DNA from: Shewanella surugensis
GTDB lineage: Bacteria > Pseudomonadota > Gammaproteobacteria > Enterobacterales > Shewanellaceae
Direction of reading: 5' to 3'
DNA: 64,000 nt
NCBI RefSeq assembly: GCF_023284005.1
Contig: NZ_JAKIKS010000004.1
Coordinates: 1 to 64,000 of the forward strand
The notes below the pieces were generated by a model that ran no database searches, was not told the origin of the DNA, and saw only the letters and a list, made by a program, of their open reading frames with translations. Position numbers and translations under genes: made by a program. This document shows positions 62,718-64,000 of this stretch, in pieces; the stretch's first letter is position 1, and each line of letters begins with the position of its first letter.

Positions 62718-62740
62718 TAAGAATGAGTAATGAGGTGAGT

Positions 62741-62986
62741 ATGGCTAGAGTAAATTGTCCTGAATGTGAGTCTAAAGCCGTGATCACATCACGCGAAACT
62801 CAATCAAGTCATGCAGCACACTTGTATTGCGTCTGCACAAATACTAAAAAGTGCGGCGCATCATTTCGAATGACACTTGGCTTTGACCACTACATCAACC
62901 CGCCTTTAATGACCACAGCACAAATGGCCAAACAACTTTTAAAGAACTTGCCCAGGGAACAACAATTAGAATTACTCGATTTGTGA
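62741..62986 (+). CDS. ogr: Ogr/Delta-type zinc-finger late gene activator
   Basis: 81 residues from ATG 62741, which has GAGGTGAG just upstream; an earlier ATG at 62723 lacks a ribosome site. The Zn ligands appear as CPEC (6-9 residues in) and CTNTKKCGASF, the Ogr/Delta spacing, followed by a basic/helical tail. In P2 this protein activates the late promoters for all head, tail and lysis operons. Here a LexA box controls it, so late expression should follow DNA damage. A strong terminator follows at 63024. Confidence 0.85.
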   Translation: MARVNCPECESKAVITSRETQSSHAAHLYCVCTNTKKCGASFRMTLGFDHYINPPLMTTAQMAKQLLKNLPREQQLELLDL

Positions 62987-63023
62987 TTTCACCACTCTGC
63001 TCGTTCAAATCCCTTCAAGTACC

Positions 63024-63048
63024 AAAGTGGTGAGGTTCACCACTTTTT
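63024..63048 (+). terminator. Terminator after the Ogr-like gene
   Basis: Perfect 10-bp arms (63024-63033 and 63037-63046) around GGT, running into five T (63044-63048). Confidence 0.88.
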
Positions 63049-63388
63049 AGCATTGATATTTTTTCGATTTTCAGCAAAGATAAGTGACTATTTTGCGGCG
63101 TTCGATAGTGATTTAGGGTGAGTGCCAAAGTCGCGTGGCGTCCAATCATTATTATGTTCAATAGGGGGAGAAAGGGGGAATTTAACACCCTTACAGCCGC
63201 ACAGAGATAAGTGGTGAGAACAGGGATAAGTTCATGCCTCCTAATTAGTTATACTCCAAACTAAAGCGGTCAAATAAAAGTGACCACGGGCTTAGATTAC
63301 TAGTACTTAAAATACCCTGTACGGAGCCACATACAAGGTGGTTTGGTGGCCGGAGGCTAGACACCTCTGGCTACCCGATTAAGTGCAG
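63049..63388. other. Non-coding region with a hairpin; possible right prophage edge
   Basis: About 340 bp without a supported gene. A hairpin GCCGGAGG/CCTCTGGC with a 7-nt loop at about 63349-63371 lies just beyond the TIR stop and may terminate that gene or belong to a structured RNA. Composition changes around 63120-63200 (G-rich patches). No repeat shared with the left boundary was found. Confidence 0.35.
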
Positions 63389-63868
63389 CTACTTCCACGT
63401 ATAAGATCTATCACTGGGAGCCTCTGATTTTTTATGGTGGTATTCACTTGGAAATTTGTCTAATGCATGTTTTATTTTGCTTTGTTCAAATGGAACAGAA
63501 ACAAAATACGCCTTATTCTTCAATATAGGAGGGGTTTTTTCAGTAGAAGAATTATTTTTACATAAGTTAACGGCAATAATAGGAATATCCATGCTCATTG
63601 CTACTTCAATTTCCCAGCGGACGAACTTATATAGATTTTTTGTGTTTTCACCAACAAGCAATATTGCTTGCTTAGTGTTATTTAGACGCTCTTTAAGCTT
63701 TCGTTTAATCTGATCTTCAGATGTGGTTTTTCTTAAATTGTTTAAATCATGGGCATCATGAAAATTAAAGTCTATATTGTCATTAGCTTTCCATGCGGTC
63801 ATTAATCTATACATACGAATATCAGTATCTGCATCAAACATGACGTATGTTTTATTTTTATAGCTCAT
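63389..63868 (-). CDS. TIR-like (MTH538/ThsB-type) defence protein
   Basis: 159 residues. The pattern KTYVMFDADTDIRMYRLMTAW, the LNNTKQAILLVGENTK strand-helix and KFVRWEIEVAMSMDIPIIAV are the TIR-like fold seen in ThsB sensors of Thoeris defence. The Glu residues in RWEIE (86, 88) are candidates for the NAD-cleaving residue. ThsB senses phage infection and makes a cyclic-ADP-ribose-type signal that activates its partner ThsA. Its start overlaps the stop of an upstream gene by 4 bp, so it belongs to an operon extending beyond 64 kb. Carriage in or beside a prophage is typical of phage-borne defence cargo. Confidence 0.75.
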   Translation of the reverse strand: MSYKNKTYVMFDADTDIRMYRLMTAWKANDNIDFNFHDAHDLNNLRKTTSEDQIKRKLKERLNNTKQAILLVGENTKNLYKFVRWEIEVAMSMDIPIIAVNLCKNNSSTEKTPPILKNKAYFVSVPFEQSKIKHALDKFPSEYHHKKSEAPSDRSYTWK

Positions 63869-63999
63869 AAATCTTCCTTCCCTGCATGATTCGGTATTGA
63901 GTTAGTTATAATTACTGTAAAGAATAAAAATGTATTGATTAGCTCGCTCATAAACACCACTCTAATTTCTTGGGTAAGCGGAGAAAAGCCACCATAAGT
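63865..63999 (-). CDS. C-terminal end of an unidentified gene coupled to the TIR gene
   Basis: A frame open to the window edge ends in TGA at 63865-63867, overlapping the TIR ATG. The 44 residues visible include a hydrophobic stretch (INTFLFFTVIIT) near the end and stop with AGKEDL. No motif can be read. Position makes it the candidate partner of the TIR protein. It could also be a shorter gene starting at an internal Met. Confidence 0.6.
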   Translation of the reverse strand, partial: TYGGFSPLTQEIRVVFMSELINTFLFFTVIITNSIPNHAGKEDL

Positions 64000-64000
64000 T

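Larger units (their letters stand above)
39862..63048. mobile_element. P2-like prophage; right end not determined
   Basis: Integrase, a complete P2-type set of head and tail genes, terminase, portal, holin-like genes, methyltransferase and an Ogr-like activator lie in one block after rpiA. The gene order of the head-tail operon follows P2 (O N M L R S FI FII E T). The left limit is the rpiA terminator. The right limit given is the hairpin after the activator gene and is only the last clear phage feature. No immunity repressor, Cox/excisionase or replication protein was found, so the element either continues past 64 kb or lacks its early region. Confidence 0.85.

Noticed and set aside
39862-63388. 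Attachment-site repeats flanking the prophage
   Set aside because: Comparison by eye of the left boundary with the region after the Ogr gene gave no convincing shared core; the right end may lie outside the window.

Overview
The window looks like a Shewanella-type marine gammaproteobacterium. The genus is inferred from AT-rich coding sequence and from a recognisable set of core genes (rpiA, divergent fkpA/slyX, glnK-amtB, lpoB with its COG3014 lipoprotein neighbour, yacL, ynfA, yghU), not from a database match. No rRNA, tRNA or CRISPR array was seen.

Positions 1 to about 39.8 kb are chromosome. In order they hold: a possible insertion-sequence end; yghU, an SDR dehydrogenase with a tandem operator, a decayed AspT-type antiporter, a rhodanese and ynfA; an alpha/beta hydrolase, an unusual LptA-like protein with a C-terminal SPOR domain, and a UhpC-like transporter/sensor; the wreck of a ribose ABC operon in which rbsA runs into the last codons of rbsB; a seven-gene leftward operon (membrane fusion protein, small membrane protein, ABC ATPase, two FtsX/MacB permeases, sigma-54 response regulator, histidine kinase) preceded by a readable sigma-54 promoter and four TGTCCG sites; a rightward Tat-exported molybdenum hydroxylase operon with a [2Fe-2S] subunit and a three-haem cytochrome c; a secreted hydrolase with a DUF4785-like partner; glnK-amtB; yacL, fkpA and slyX; a second peptide deformylase with two envelope lipoproteins (COG3014, LpoB); a periplasmic phosphodiesterase; a phosphoribosyltransferase; an EEP hydrolase with YedI; and rpiA.

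From about 39.9 kb a P2-like (Peduovirus-type) prophage begins after the rpiA terminator. An inward-reading tyrosine integrase overlaps tail-to-tail with the spike gene. The virion genes run leftward from the scaffold (57.8 kb) to the spike (41.2 kb) in P2-like order O N M L R S FI FII [L,D-transpeptidase-like] E/E' T W J I H, followed by baseplate genes. The terminase (P) and portal (Q) run rightward, followed by two holin-like membrane proteins, an orphan DNA methyltransferase, a possible cos region and an Ogr-type late activator directly behind a LexA box. No repressor, Cox or replication gene lies in the window, so either the early region is beyond 64 kb or it is missing. The window ends in a ThsB-like TIR gene translationally coupled to an upstream gene that is cut by the edge.

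The points most worth following up are a complete Hint (intein-like) domain at the C-terminus of the tail fibre, the SOS box on the late activator, the TIR two-gene cassette, the L,D-transpeptidase-like enzyme in the tail operon, the LptA-SPOR protein, and the sigma-54 control region of the efflux operon.
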